NCBI GenBank assembly: GCA_030710605.1 | Contig: CP092870.1 | Coordinates: 14,621,570-14,685,569 of the forward strand | Direction of reading: 5' to 3' | DNA: 64,000 nucleotides | Source: Cordylochernes scorpioides | Taxonomy: Eukaryota > Arthropoda > Arachnida > Pseudoscorpiones > Chernetidae | Shown here: piece by piece, positions 1-9,922 of the stretch | Layout: each line of letters starts with the position of its first letter | How positions within the stretch are numbered: the first letter of the stretch is position 1 | The notes under the pieces: generated by a model | The model's input: the letters and a program-made list of their open reading frames with translations, nothing else | The model's database searches: none | Told to the model about the DNA's origin: nothing | Position numbers and translations under genes: made by a program

Positions 1-255
1 GCATGAGCTGCAGGCTCTGGCGCGGTTCTGGAAGCACCGGACGGATTTTTCTCTGGAAATCTCCTGGATGTCCAAATCGCTGACTGTCCTGGGCTGCACG
101 ATCACCGCTGGGAATACCGTCACCTCTCAAGTCTCCCACCTGATGGGGCTGCTGTACCGAGCCATCGCGAGGTGGTCACTCTTCCCTCGCGGTCCGGGTC
201 GTTGGTGGGTCGTGCCCGCGCGGCTAACAGCCTGGTCCTGGGATCCATCCTGCAC
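1..255 (+). pseudogene. Tx1-type (L1-clade) LINE fragment, end of reverse transcriptase
   Basis: This is a truncated piece of the LINE family seen more completely at 44156-46116. The translated stretch with WKHRTD, ISWMSKSLTVLGCTIT and the HLMGLL..RAIARWS segment matches the 44775-44990 region nearly residue for residue. In Tx1/L1-type elements this segment lies just after the catalytic YADD palm and thumb, before the C-terminal cysteine/histidine region. The similarity fades near base 250, after the ARLTAWSWDPS-like part, where the sequence passes directly into a gypsy remnant. The left end is cut by the window edge, so the element may continue upstream. No catalytic motif is present here, so it cannot act on its own. 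The family call rests on internal similarity to the larger copy. Confidence 0.8.
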
Positions 256-266
256 CGCGTCCACGG

Positions 267-506
267 CTATGTTCGACACGGTTGCACAAACGCACACAGT
301 CCGACGTTCGAAGCTTCCGTGTGAAGAGAGGCGTTAGGGTAAAAATGTGATAGGACAGATGGATTCAAAAGAGCCATCTTCAAATTTTGAAATGAATTCT
401 CTTGTGTTTTGTCCATTCGAATAAGGCCTTTCACTTTGTAAGTAAGGGGATCGGCTGAGTTAGAAATTATTTCACGAAAGATATTCTTACTTACGTAACT
501 TGCCAA
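267..506 (-). pseudogene. Ty3/gypsy pol fragment, RT connection into RNase H
   Basis: Reading leftward from 506, the protein shows LASYV, then ADPLTYKVKGL, then QENSFQNLKMALLNPSVL and HTEASNVGL. This is the order seen in Ty3/gypsy pol between the reverse transcriptase thumb and the first catalytic motif of RNase H (normally TDAS, here TEAS). Only about 80 residues remain. The frame ends at a stop near 267, where LINE-derived sequence begins. The Asp-to-Glu change and the truncation mark it as dead. Nothing in the non-coding sequence beyond 520 looks like the rest of this element. Confidence 0.75.
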
Positions 507-525
507 GATGTTTTCAATATAATAT

Positions 526-1320
526 CTTGGAAAATTATCATTTACTTCTTAATAGTTTTGTATATCCTCTTACTATATTTTATTTAAGGTCAAAAACGAC
601 CATCTCTAACTTAAATAGATTTCGTAATTCTACCAGTTAACGAATTCTAAGTTCCAACCTCTCTTGCAGAGTACAGCTGGGATATATCTCAATTACATGA
701 TTCCGAAGGACAGTAAGAATAGAAAAGCACGTTATAAATTACAAGTCATTAAAACATTGAAAAGTTGCTTCGAGAACTTAAATTGCTGCAAAAGTATCCG
801 TATACCTCAGTAAACCTTTCTTAATTAATTCCAAATAATGGTTCTCGTTATACCCTCTGGTTGTGCCCCTAATGCCTCTATTATATAATGACAAATGCAA
901 TTTTCCACCTGATCTTGAAACTGGCCGTCGTTACGACAGCTATATTCATCATTATATTTTTCTTTATATTTTTTACTATACATTTTAACATTTTTATTTC
1001 TATTTTCACATATACAGTTTTTTTTTGTGTGGTCATTAAAATTGCTAATCCAACTACTGTTGTGAAGTTTCTACGAGAGGAGGAAGACGCGGTGATATGT
1101 AAATGATAAACATTTCAACGCATTCATGCAAAAGTGGCGCCGTTAGCAACACATACAATGTATTGAAAAGAAAATATTGTACCATCCTCTGTTTATCATA
1201 AATAATTTTACACTATGTTTCGTTGTGAAGGGTCGTGATGACTCATGTAAGAATAAATGATTAGCAACACGTTTCTGAGTTTGATGAGAGGTTAAATTGT
1301 AGCAGAACCGGATTGTGGTT
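526..1320. other. AT-rich stretch without recognisable gene
   Basis: The stretch is AT-rich with long T and TA runs. One short open frame (about 888-1106) is a string of Ile/Phe codons produced by the T-rich composition and is not treated as a gene. I see no repeat shared with other parts of the window. Confidence 0.55.
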
Positions 1321-1329
1321 TATCGTAGC

Positions 1330-2400
1330 GCAGTATCGGTGCTCACGTCTATCGAAACACCTTATATGGAATCGATGGGTTCAGGATGGTCATAAGTAAC
1401 GACATACTGGATCTCGGTGACCCTCTATCACTAACAGCCGAGAAGACCGACATGTCTCCCGCATGGCCTTAATGGATCATAAAGCCAAATCAAGAGTTCT
1501 GAGCCAGGAAATGGGAACCTTCGTAAATCAAAAGTGCTACAAGAGCAGTTCGACGACGTTTACAGTAGCATGGACTGTCAGCTCGGTGACCATGACTTCG
1601 ACCACCCTTGACGCTACAACACAGACAGGAGCTCATTAGTGATTAACGACTAACCTGGACGCAAAAAAATGAAGTGATGTCGAATTTCAAGACGAATCCG
1701 GGTAGTGTTTACAGAACCATGATGACTGCATCTGTGTTTAACGCTATCTCGTTGAAGGCCCATTCCAGACCAATCACTTGGACTGAAGTTTTCCCACTAT
1801 GAACCAAGTGAAATTCTCAACATGCAACCCCAAATCACATCATTGACTATATTGATTCATCCATTGATGAGCTCTACTCATTCCCAGCAGACACCATCAA
1901 AAGTCTTAAGCTCCACAAGCTTGATACCCTAATATAATTGAGTGGAGATAAGAAAGAAAAAGACTTGAAGTGATGGTATGGTGTGCAATTGGATACACGT
2001 CTCGGTTACCTCATTATCGTATTCCCGGCATTTTAAACAGTTCCCGTTACATATCTTTTGTCTAAGGTCCTGTGGCAGTAGCTTTATTCAAGACCTAGAA
2101 AACTATATTTCAGTACGACCACATGTTGTCGGTATTGTATGGACCTTCCTACATACAGAGAATGTTCCACTTCTGCCCTGTTCAGCACATTCTCCTGATC
2201 TGTCACCAATAGAAAACGTCTGGTTGATGACTTCCAAGAATCGAGCTCTTCAACACACGCTAGTCACTACTGTTGATCAACTGTGGCATCGTGTTGAAGC
2301 TGTTTGGGAGGCTGTACCTTTACATGCCCTCTTTGTTGAATCCATGGGCGTGATCATGGGTAACAATTATCCTGCTAACTTGAATCTGAACATGATCTTC
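1330..2400 (+). pseudogene. Tc1-like transposase relic
   Basis: Pieces of a Tc1-family DDE transposase appear in order but in shifting frames with stops. Around 1440-1500 there is EDRHVSRMALMD-like sequence (helix-turn-helix end), near 1540-1620 AVRRRLQ.HGLSAR.P.LRPPLTL, and at about 1680-1760 the region that should hold SDESRF. From about 2150 on there is ENVPLLP followed by HSPDLSPIENVW and VDQLWHRVEAVWEAVP, the C-terminal catalytic Glu region of the family. The middle (about 1790-2100) is disrupted by unrelated or rearranged sequence, including one arm of an inverted repeat. No start codon or intact triad survives. Tc1 family is secure; the exact clade is not. Confidence 0.75.
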
Positions 2401-2443
2401 TTCTTCTTTCTTATCTCCACTCAATCATATTAGGGTATCAAGC
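1916..2443. repeat. Inverted repeat inside the Tc1 relic
   Basis: The arm at 1916-1958 (CAAGCTTGATACCC, then ATTGAGTGGAGATAAG) is repeated in reverse complement at about 2398-2443. Both arms touch the boundary of the interspersed family that follows at 2397-2765. A likely cause is insertion or partial duplication of that family within the transposase relic, but an original terminal repeat cannot be excluded. Confidence 0.7.
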
Positions 2444-2765
2444 TTGTAAAGTTGACAACCATCATGACTGGGTGAAGTAGAATGCGTCTGCTTTTGTCAT
2501 TAAGACTGGGAGCACTACTCATTGGCAGGCCGACTTAGCTCCAAAAGAAATGGCCGCCTCTGACATGAGGAACAGACGCCATGTGCAGCCGCTCCTAACA
2601 TGGAGTACAAACGCTGCTCATCCTGTATCCATGGATTAGGAGCCCTTACAGGGTACTATCAGCCGGGCCAGCTGAACCCAGGTTTTTTTAAGCGAGCTTG
2701 TTACTGCTCCCCCTCCTCCTTTTTCATCCGGGCTTGGGACCGGCAATGGTGGAGTTTAAACATGA
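2397..2765 (+). repeat. Interspersed repeat family A, copy 1
   Basis: A stretch of about 300 bp reappears as a reverse complement at 49078-49385 at high similarity. Shared landmarks are AATGCGTCTGC, GACTGGGAGCA, AAATGGCCGCCTCTGACATG, TGGAGTACAAACGCTGC and CCTCCTCCTTTTTCATCCGG. It contains a GGTTCCAAGTCC-like block in the other copy that loosely recalls a pol III B box, so a SINE is possible, but I see no clear A box or poly(A) tail. It could equally be the non-coding end of a larger element. Relative to copy 2 this copy carries about 40 extra bases near 2430-2470. Confidence 0.75.
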
Positions 2766-3489
2766 TTGTATTGTTATACCTTTTATTTCCATGGTAATAA
2801 TACATTTCTATATACGGCGTCAATAACATGCTAAATACACCATTTCCTTTTAGATAGAGAAAGATATAGCATTAATTAAAAGTATAAATTTACTTAATTT
2901 AATCATATGCTATATATATTATAAATAAATTCTAATAAATGTGCTCTCTTTATATCAAATTTAACGAACCGGCACGTAATTAACGGCCGTTGAAAATTTT
3001 GTCAAATATCTTAATAAAATGTTTCACTAATTATATTTAAATAGAACTCAAACTTTAGACGTAATTCATTTTGTGTCATCTTTAAAATTTTATAATATAA
3101 AAATCGTTAGAAATGATAAGCAACGGAGAAAAAAAAATATAAATATCGTAATTTAAACAATGTGATATGTAAGTAATAAAGTATGACGTCTTTTATAGTC
3201 GTTCCAAAGTGACACCAGCTTGCCACTGGACACCCGGGGGATCCAGAGAGGGACAAAAAGGGCGTTGGTTCGGATGTTGACAGTTAGTTAAGTTACAGTG
3301 GTTATTTTCGGACAGGGCCCGCTCAGTACTAGGTTCGTTGCCATCTCACGGCGGCCCTCGTGGCCGTCGTTTTGGTTCCTCCCTGCCTCCGTGGCTTCAT
3401 GCAGGACGCCGAGTTTTCCTCAGTTAATCCTCAACCACCCCTGGTTCTGGTGCCTAATGAGACGTACTAGAAGAGCGTATTTCCCAAAT
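2766..3489. other. AT-rich spacer and unassigned GC-richer segment
   Basis: 2766-3180 is AT-rich with no gene. 3200-3480 is GC-richer and could belong to the untranslated 5' part of the adjacent mariner or to another insertion, but I recognise no coding motif in it. Confidence 0.45.
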
Positions 3490-4345
3490 CCGTGATCCCA
3501 AATTTAGTGTCAGTGTATGGTGAAGGATGTATGAGCATCCAAATGGTTCGCCGATGGCGTTCATGGTTCTTGGAAGGACGGCAAAACGTGCATGTTGACG
3601 AGCGAAGCGGCAGGCCCGTTACGCTACGGACAATGCAGTCGTTGCTGCTGTTCGGATTGTGGTGGAAGCAGATCGCCGCGTCACCATTGACGAAATAATG
3701 ATTCGACTGCCTCCTGGAATCAACAAAACGACAAAGCATGGTGTGGAGAAGCCTGAGGAAAGTGCACCAAAAAAAGGCGAAGGTCACAATCCCTGCAGGC
3801 AAAGTTATGGCTATCGTCTTTTGGGACAGTAAGGGTGTTTTATTGGTTGACTACCTGCCCCCAAACACTACGGTTAACGCTGCGAGGTACCGCGAAGTCC
3901 TCACTAAACTCAGAGCTGCACTTTTGTCTCGGAAAGTGTTACTCGTCCATGACAATGCTCGCCCACACGCAGCTTGAACGACCCAAACGTTGCTGGAAAA
4001 CTTCAAATGGGAAATTTTCACACATCCACCTTATTATACGGATCTTGCCCCAAGCGACTTCCATCTTTTTTCCAGCACTCAAGTTGCACCTTGGAGGCAA
4101 GCACTTTGCGAATGATGACGAAGTGCAGGGGGAGGCGAACCACTGGCTACGAAGACAAGACACGGCTTGGTACAACAGTGGTATCAAAAAATTGCTACAA
4201 CTGTACCAAAAATGTTTGGACAGAAGTGGTGATTATGTAGAGAAGTAGTCTATGAGTTGTATAATGAAAATGAAATAACTGCATAATTGTAAATAATGTT
4301 GTTTATTTGTTAAAAAATAGGGAAACTTATTTATTGGATGGCCCT
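3490..4345 (+). pseudogene. Mariner-family transposase relic (DD34D type)
   Basis: Fragments of a mariner transposase occur in several frames. LVSVYGEGCMSIQMVRRW and DERSGRPVT (DNA-binding region) lie at 3498-3630. VTIDEI follows, then a jump to KVMAIVFWDSKGVLLVDYLP at about 3800, then LLVHDNARPHA (second catalytic Asp) near 3945 and THPPYYTDLAPSDFHLF (third Asp) near 4020-4070. The C-terminal W/Y-rich part ends at 4248. The central segment with the first catalytic Asp is missing, and there are frameshifts and stops. An outward end resembling a mariner terminus lies near 4320-4345. The LTR retrotransposon at 4402 inserted just downstream. The element cannot be autonomous. Confidence 0.85.
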
Positions 4346-4401
4346 CGTATCAATAGGATTTCATACAGAAACATTTTAAATTGCCCCAAAAATATACATA
4401 T

Positions 4402-4951
4402 TGAAGCGATGCAGCAGAGAAATAGAAGAGAAGACGCCAAGAGAAGTAGAAGGGAAGAAAGTATGCAGAGGCCCCGTCCAGGAAGTGTGGATTGACGAAA
4501 TTCCAGGGGAGGGGGTGGCAGACAGTCGGAGGCAGGGATCAGCCGAGTCCAGCTGGCGTCGCCGTGGGGAAGGGATCAGCCGAGCCCAGCTGGTGCCGCA
4601 GTGGAAGGAAGCTGGCCGGCCTGCCGGGGATTGGTGTGTGCCGAGAAGACTGTCTGGCAGAGATAGCAGTCTGGAGGGAAGAAGTTTGTCTGATGACAAC
4701 GGGACCTGCAGCAAGGAGAACGGCGGTGGTGACAACAGACGCAGCAGGTGGGCACCGAAGACGGTAGCGGAGAAGGATCCCTCTAGCGGCGGACATTGAA
4801 GGCAAGTTAATCTTCTACTGTATAGTTACTTATATCCCTTTCAAAGATCTGGTAATAAATCCATAGTACTAAGCTGTATCCAAAACGAACTCACATTGTC
4901 TTCTCAGTAAACCTTGAACGCAAACATCGACGGCTGAGAAGCGTCGTAACA
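4402..4951 (+). repeat. 5' long terminal repeat
   Basis: Starts TGAAGCGATGCAGC and ends GCGTCGTAACA, with the same ends as 6570-7119. An AATAAA lies at 4854-4859, suitable for 3' end formation. No strong TATA box is obvious. The first 400 bases carry an open frame that, in the 3' copy, forms the C-terminus of the internal protein. Confidence 0.93.
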
Positions 4952-4953
4952 TT

Positions 4954-4971
4954 TGGTGTCAGAAGTGGGAT
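4954..4971 (+). promoter_or_regulatory. Primer binding site, tRNA-Leu type
   Basis: TGGTGTCAGAAGTGGGAT begins two bases after the LTR. It is the complement of the 3' end expected for a metazoan tRNA-Leu including CCA. Minus-strand DNA synthesis would start here. Confidence 0.88.
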
Positions 4972-5026
4972 ACAGCTTAGTTAATTTTAATTGAAGATTT
5001 TATTTTGCGCTAATTTAAAAAGGAAA

Positions 5027-6967
5027 ATGGAAAAACTAACCGACCTCGAAATTCAAAAATTCACAAAATTGCTCAGACTAATAAGCCAGAAAGTAGATGA
5101 GCTCGGAGAAAACTTGGATTCTCGGTTGAGCCGACTCGAGCATATTCGGAATGTCAAACGTTCTGCCACACCCATGTCTTGCGAAGTCAAGTTCAATGTA
5201 CTACCGCCAGAAAATCCTGATGGCTTTTCAAAAACAATCACAGCAACCAATAGCCCACGTATTCAATGTCTGAGGGGACAAAAGACGGTCCCAGGTGATG
5301 AAGATCCCGACAAGACCATCACAACAAAGATCATCACGTCAGGAGACGTTGTAAGTGAACCGTCAAAATCTACGCTAGAAGATTCTCCCGTGATCCAGAA
5401 GTCCGAAGAGTGTCGACCACAGGAAATGATCCAGACTGGTTGTGTAGCGGAGGAGGATGAGCTGATCGCCTCCGACAACGGCTGTGGCACGAGTGTTTTG
5501 TATAAAATCCAGCGGACGGAAGGAGAATGCCCTCAAGGTGATATACAGAGCGAAAATTCCACCCCTGGGATTCTTTCTGAAATACTCCATGAGAACAGCA
5601 ACGATCTTGGCGAGCTGCAGTGCGACGGCGTGGCTGACTTCAGCGACAGTGTCAGACTGTCAGGGACTACAGCGGCGATCCAACTGGACGGGACGGAGCT
5701 GGATGCTCCGTGGAAGTGCGACAAGGCTAGATGGTCGAAGCACCCTGAAGTTGGAGCCGGCAACCCGACTGAACGGGATAGAGCATTGGACGCTCTGTGG
5801 AAGTCCGACGACAATGTCTGTGACGCGGAAGTCGCGCGCAATGTGTCAGTGCCGTCGTCTGCAATGCAAGCTGAAGAGATGTGCCAAGAATGTGTACCAT
5901 TCATCTTCGTTCCTTCGCCCGACAAGGTGCAGATCAAGCAGCCACCGCCTAGGAAAAGTTCTACCGACCTTGAGACTGCCACGGGATCCGACACCTCCAG
6001 AAGGTTTAAGAAATTCACAGCCCTGTGCGTGGTCGGCACTGAGGAGCCCAGGTTTGAAGGGTTAGGAAAAAGAGAGCCTCTAGAGCAAGAGAATGTGAAA
6101 CCTAAAGAAGAAAAGGGAGGCCACGACATGGACAGCGTGGATCGGGTGGACGAATCCACTGTAAAGATCGGCGATCTACAGCCCCGTCGTGGAAGGAAGC
6201 GGCGAAAGCGCAACACAAACGATCACAACCCTTTGTACATTGTGGCTACAGAGTGTTCACAAGGAGAATTCAAAATATCAGATGGGAGCATCGTAGGCAG
6301 TGAAATATGGCCGCCATCTTGTGGAGAACCACCGCCCTGTGCTAGACAGCGAGACCAATCAATGGCGTCGGCACTGGTTCAGAGTGGAAAGAAAGCCCGA
6401 GTTGAGATGTGGTTCTGCAAACAAGGGTTGGTGTTAACCCTGCCGCTACGCTTCCGGGAGGCGGACGACCCTCATGTGGCCAGAGACGTCAGGGAGATCA
6501 AAGGGCCGCCGATCAGCGCCTCTGGTGAAATCAGCCTTTTCGGGACGAAAAGGATTGAGAAGGGGGCAGTGAAGCGATGCAGCAGAGAAATAGAAGAGAA
6601 GACGCCAAGAGAAGTAGAAGGGAAGAAAGTATGCAGAGGCCCCGTCCAGGAAGTGTGGATTGACGAAATTCCAGGGGAGGGGGTGGCAGACAGTCGGAGG
6701 CAGGGATCAGCCGAGTCCAGCTGGCGTCGCCGTGGGGAAGGGATCAGCCGAGCCCAGCTGGTGCCGCAGTGGAAGGAAGCTGGCCGGCCTGCCGGGGATT
6801 GGTGTGTGCCGAGAAGACTGTCTGGCAGAGATAGCAGTCTGGAGGGAAGAAGTTTGTCTGATGACAACGGGACCTGCAGCAAGGAGAACGGCGGTGGTGA
6901 CAACAGACGCAGCAGGTGGGCACCGAAGACGGTAGCGGAGAAGGATCCCTCTAGCGGCGGACATTGA
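5027..6967 (+). CDS. Gag-like protein of the non-autonomous LTR element
   Basis: An uninterrupted frame of 646 codons. I chose the ATG at 5027 because it is the first ATG after the primer site and has A at -3 and G at +4. The first 40 residues (MEKLTDLEIQKFTKLLRLIS, then DELGENLDSRLSRLEHI) predict an amphipathic coiled coil, as in many gypsy gag N-termini. The middle is acidic and low in order. A basic patch GRKRRKR lies near residue 390 and could bind nucleic acid or serve in nuclear import. No CCHC zinc knuckle or protease motif is visible. The frame runs through the polypurine tract and about 130 codons into the 3' LTR before stopping at 6967, so the C-terminus is LTR-encoded. Gag-like is an inference from position and the coiled coil. 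Confidence 0.7.
   Translation: MEKLTDLEIQKFTKLLRLISQKVDELGENLDSRLSRLEHIRNVKRSATPMSCEVKFNVLPPENPDGFSKTITATNSPRIQCLRGQKTVPGDEDPDKTITTKIITSGDVVSEPSKSTLEDSPVIQKSEECRPQEMIQTGCVAEEDELIASDNGCGTSVLYKIQRTEGECPQGDIQSENSTPGILSEILHENSNDLGELQCDGVADFSDSVRLSGTTAAIQLDGTELDAPWKCDKARWSKHPEVGAGNPTERDRALDALWKSDDNVCDAEVARNVSVPSSAMQAEEMCQECVPFIFVPSPDKVQIKQPPPRKSSTDLETATGSDTSRRFKKFTALCVVGTEEPRFEGLGKREPLEQENVKPKEEKGGHDMDSVDRVDESTVKIGDLQPRRGRKRRKRNTNDHNPLYIVATECSQGEFKISDGSIVGSEIWPPSCGEPPPCARQRDQSMASALVQSGKKARVEMWFCKQGLVLTLPLRFREADDPHVARDVREIKGPPISASGEISLFGTKRIEKGAVKRCSREIEEKTPREVEGKKVCRGPVQEVWIDEIPGEGVADSRRQGSAESSWRRRGEGISRAQLVPQWKEAGRPAGDWCVPRRLSGRDSSLEGRSLSDDNGTCSKENGGGDNRRSRWAPKTVAEKDPSSGGH
6546..6569 (+). promoter_or_regulatory. 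Polypurine tract
   Basis: The purine-rich GAAAAGGATTGAGAAGGGGG lies directly before the 3' LTR, where plus-strand DNA synthesis is primed. It is also translated as part of the internal frame. Confidence 0.75.
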
Positions 6968-7119
6968 AGGCAAGTTAATCTTCTACTGTATAGTTACTTA
7001 TATCCCTTTCAAAGATCTGGTAATAAATCCATAGTACTAAGCTGTATCCAAAACGAACTCACATTGTCTTCTCAGTAAACCTTGAACGCAAACATCGACG
7101 GCTGAGAAGCGTCGTAACA
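6570..7119 (+). repeat. 3' long terminal repeat
   Basis: The second 550-bp LTR, with no difference from the 5' copy that I could see. The polyadenylation signal AATAAA is at 7022-7027. The coding frame ends at 6967, so about 72% of the LTR lies within the protein's 3' end. Confidence 0.93.
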
Positions 7120-7123
7120 ATAT

Positions 7124-8045
7124 TTTATTCCAATATAAACATTAACATAATTTACAATACTTATTTCAACAGGCTTCCATATATAAAAATAGTGTCGCCT
7201 CGTCTCCAGAGTCCAATCGTATTGTGTTCTCTCTTTAGCCAGGATGGTCCAAAGGATTTCGCGTGAATACGCAGAGAGATGTATCTAAGGTTTGTGGCTC
7301 ATTGAAGTATTTATGAAATAACAGATATTTGTATATCAAAATGAAATTTCCTCTAACTTCCTGCCATTGAAAGAATCTTTGATGCAGTCTTCTACACTTC
7401 CAGGTTACTCCACTCGTTCACACTGAAATAAAAACCTCCGTTTTCTTTCTGGCATCGTGGATGTCCCTTACGCGAAGACAACAGTCCATGCCCAGGTTGT
7501 ACGAAACGGGCGACACACTCGTTCTAGTGTCCAAGCAACCGTTCCGTCCAATTCAGCCGTGTTGTTCTGATTCTTTGCCGACCTCCCCGTCTTTCTGGAA
7601 TCTTGTAAAAATCCCCCCAATCGTATTTTCACTGAAGTTATTTCTGAAAGTATTTCGCTGCGCTCTTTCAATATTTTAGTTAGCCGAATATTAATTTTGT
7701 TTAAAAAAATAAACTTACAAAGTTTTCCAAACGAACAAATTTCAACAGGATTTCAATGCTTAAATACTGTAGGTAGCTTAATAATTTTTTTTCCAAACAT
7801 ATAACCGTTTAGAGAATAGATTTAGAAGTCGATATTTCTAGAAAGGTGAATACCTATAACAGCTCATCATTTTTAAACATAGCTAAATATTATTTAAAGC
7901 GGGTCTGTTTCAAACAAATCATACACAATACAGTTCAAATAAGGCAAATTTTAAATGGATTAAATTTCGGTTTTGTAAGCCTTCAAAAATGAAATCCATC
8001 AATAACAATTACAACATATTAAATATAGCACGCCATCCATATATA
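7124..8045. other. AT-rich stretch without recognisable gene
   Basis: No coding motif or shared repeat was recognised. A GC-richer patch at about 7190-7650 has short open frames on both strands, none resembling a known family. Confidence 0.5.
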
Positions 8046-8292
8046 AGAATGGAAAACATTTAAACACGCAAGTTTCTTTTAAACATGAAACACATTTTCA
8101 GTGTCCTCACTTCAATGAAAAATATACTGGAAGGGCCTGGCTCATCAGTCTGATGGATTAGAAGGGCGAAACGGCTGGGAGGGTTCACCAGTGATGAGCC
8201 AAGTCCTCCCAATATATTGTTCATCGCAGTAAGGACAGTGGAAGATTGTTTTATGTTAAAAAGAAACTTGCGTGCTTAAAAATGTTTTCCTT
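8046..8292. repeat. Fold-back copy of interspersed family B
   Basis: Two arms of about 100 bp face each other around a short centre near 8135-8170. Each arm contains AAACACGCAAGTTTCTTTT-like sequence, a CTGTCCTTACTG-type block and a CCTCCCA/TGGGAGG run next to CTCATCA/TGATGAG. The single-arm version recurs at 8821-9010, 11430-11530, 48735-48962, 49432-49560 and 63300-63500. The whole unit could form a long hairpin when transcribed. It has no coding capacity that I can support and looks like a MITE or a fold-back derivative. Confidence 0.75.
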
Positions 8293-8820
8293 TCATATCT
8301 ATTAAAAATAATGTATATATTCATTTATTAATCTAGAATTGTAGAAAACACATGCAAAAAGGTTTTGAAGTTCTATATAAGAAGAATTGTGATTTTTCTT
8401 CAAATTCAAATAGCACACTATAATTAATGTCGACACGAGGCACCAGACCATTAAACTAATTCACAGTGATTTTATAGTAAAAATGGTTAAAACAAAATCT
8501 TCACTTTCTGAAGTAATACTATCGTGATACCAGAATAAACTCAGTGGCAGAAAATATTTGAACGATACTTCTCAGCTAAATATGGAATTCCGTCATCTTT
8601 GAAAAGCTATAATTTACTCCAGCTACTGAGGTAGTTTGGAATTTTCTTCAAAATTTTCCTAAAGACCACAGCCAATGTTTTCGCCAGATCGCCAAAATAT
8701 TCCTTGAAGACTTCAAGGCTTTGACAAAGGAAATTTCCTAATCTGAAGCTCTGATAGAATATAAAATTAAAAATAATATTCAAGATGGACTCCACATATA
8801 TAACAGAAATGAACACATTA
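8293..8820. other. AT-rich spacer
   Basis: No gene is recognised. The minus strand around 8607-8816 has an open frame of 69 codons with no recognisable motif and AT-driven composition. Confidence 0.45.
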
Positions 8821-9010
8821 AGACACGAATGTTTCTTTTACACATAAGACAAACATCTACTATCTTTACTGCGATGAAAATATATTGGGAGGGTTTGGCT
8901 CATCATTGGGAACCCTCCCAGCGGTTTCGCCAATTTGATCTATTGAACGATTCTGCTTATATACAAGTATGCTGCACTGAAGGGTGGAATCTCAGAAATG
9001 GTATTCAAGC
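8821..9010 (-). repeat. Interspersed family B copy
   Basis: Closely matches the reverse complement of 63300-63500, including the ACGAATGTTTCTTTT start, the TTTACTGCGATGAAAATATA block, TTGGGAGGGTTTGGCTCATC and a trailing GATTCTGCTTATATAC. The copy differs by small indels that break the short reading frame seen in the 48735-48962 copy. Confidence 0.8.
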
Positions 9011-9416
9011 TAACTAAGGATATACCTTTTAAGAAAGTATAATTACATATAAATACATATTGAGTCGACCACTTTCAATAAAATTTCGAAACTGAGATAC
9101 ATCACTCAATATGAATGGTATACACAACATCAATCCACATACAAGTGTCAAATTTTGGTGACATTTAAGTAATCCGTCTACGTTCAAGTAATCCGTTTAT
9201 ATTTCCCAAGATTGAACCAATTGAATTTTGAGGTTTTTTTGGCGTTTTATAAGAGTATATAAATCAGTTAGCATCTTAACGGAGTTTATAGGTTTTTACG
9301 TAAGCCTGTAGAAGGACAGAGATGCCCAAAAGCTCGAGATTACGTCAATAAGAATACAACAACAACAACAAAAAGCCTTTATTTAGGGCTTCTCGCCCTA
9401 TACAGGATTCGCCAGT

Positions 9417-9922
9417 TCACAATGGATGGAGAGAACACTGTGTGGCTTTTTTCCGGGATATAGTCTTGTGGAATCCAAATATCGCCATCGCTATATACCT
9501 ATTTTTTGATATTTCATTAATTAGTGCCGGAAATGAAGGACAAAGTTGCCCCGTTTTATCATTTAGTTTTCGTCTTTCCTCAGACAGAGCAGCACAGTCA
9601 AATAAGTAGTGCAACATCTCCGTTGTTATTCCTGATCCACAGAAAGTGCATTTCAGGTCTTCATGCCTCAATAAAATCAGATGGTGTTCTCTGAAAAAAA
9701 TTGAAAGGGTTCTAAATTGTGCGATTAATCTGATGACAGGAAAAGGGAGTTCACTTAAGAAATATTTTTCGGTGGTAAACGTTGTGTATATATCTCTATA
9801 GTGGGAATATACCTTTGATTGGGTTATTCTTGTTAAGTCATTTTGTATTGTTTGCTCTATCGCAGTTCTTAATATTCCTGGGATAGCATTCCTTAGTGAA
9901 TCAGGATCATTACAATAAGTAA
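9417..9922 (-). pseudogene. Non-LTR retrotransposon C-terminal end
   Basis: An open frame runs leftward from about 9922 (DPDSLRNAIPGILRTAIEQT) through YSHYRDIYT and LRTLSIFF-like text to a stop at 9417. It contains CTFCGSGITTEMLHYLFDC, a C-x2-C ... H-x4-C pattern typical of the C-terminal cysteine/histidine domain of Jockey/CR1-type LINE ORF2 after the reverse transcriptase and RNase H. The last ATG is internal, so this is a 5'-truncated copy. A run of ACAACAACAACAA follows at about 9355-9373 on the plus strand, near the element's 3' end (minus orientation). There are no catalytic domains. The clade is uncertain. Confidence 0.7.

Larger units (their letters stand above)
4402..7119 (+). mobile_element. 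Non-autonomous Ty3/gypsy-like LTR retrotransposon
   Basis: This 2,718-bp element is structurally complete. Two 550-bp LTRs run 4402-4951 and 6570-7119, both starting TG and ending CA. They look identical base for base by eye. A 4-bp target duplication ATAT flanks it (4398-4401 and 7120-7123). A primer binding site for tRNA-Leu follows the 5' LTR after two bases, and a purine-rich tract precedes the 3' LTR. The internal region is only 1,618 bp and encodes one long frame. I find no protease DTG/DSG, reverse transcriptase, RNase H or integrase motif. Identical LTRs imply a recent insertion, so mobility would have to come from a partner element elsewhere. The tRNA-Leu site and 4-bp duplication fit Ty3/gypsy, but without pol the superfamily is an inference. 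Confidence 0.9.

Noticed and set aside
888-1106. Hydrophobic 72-codon open frame resembling a membrane peptide
   Set aside because: Ile/Phe richness follows from T-rich DNA; no supporting motif.
4401-4799. Independent gene in the 5' LTR
   Set aside because: It is the duplicate of the LTR-encoded tail of the internal protein and starts without an ATG inside the LTR.
4991-5026. Extension of the LTR-element protein upstream of 5027
   Set aside because: The in-frame codon at 4991 is TTG; the first ATG is at 5027 in a good context.
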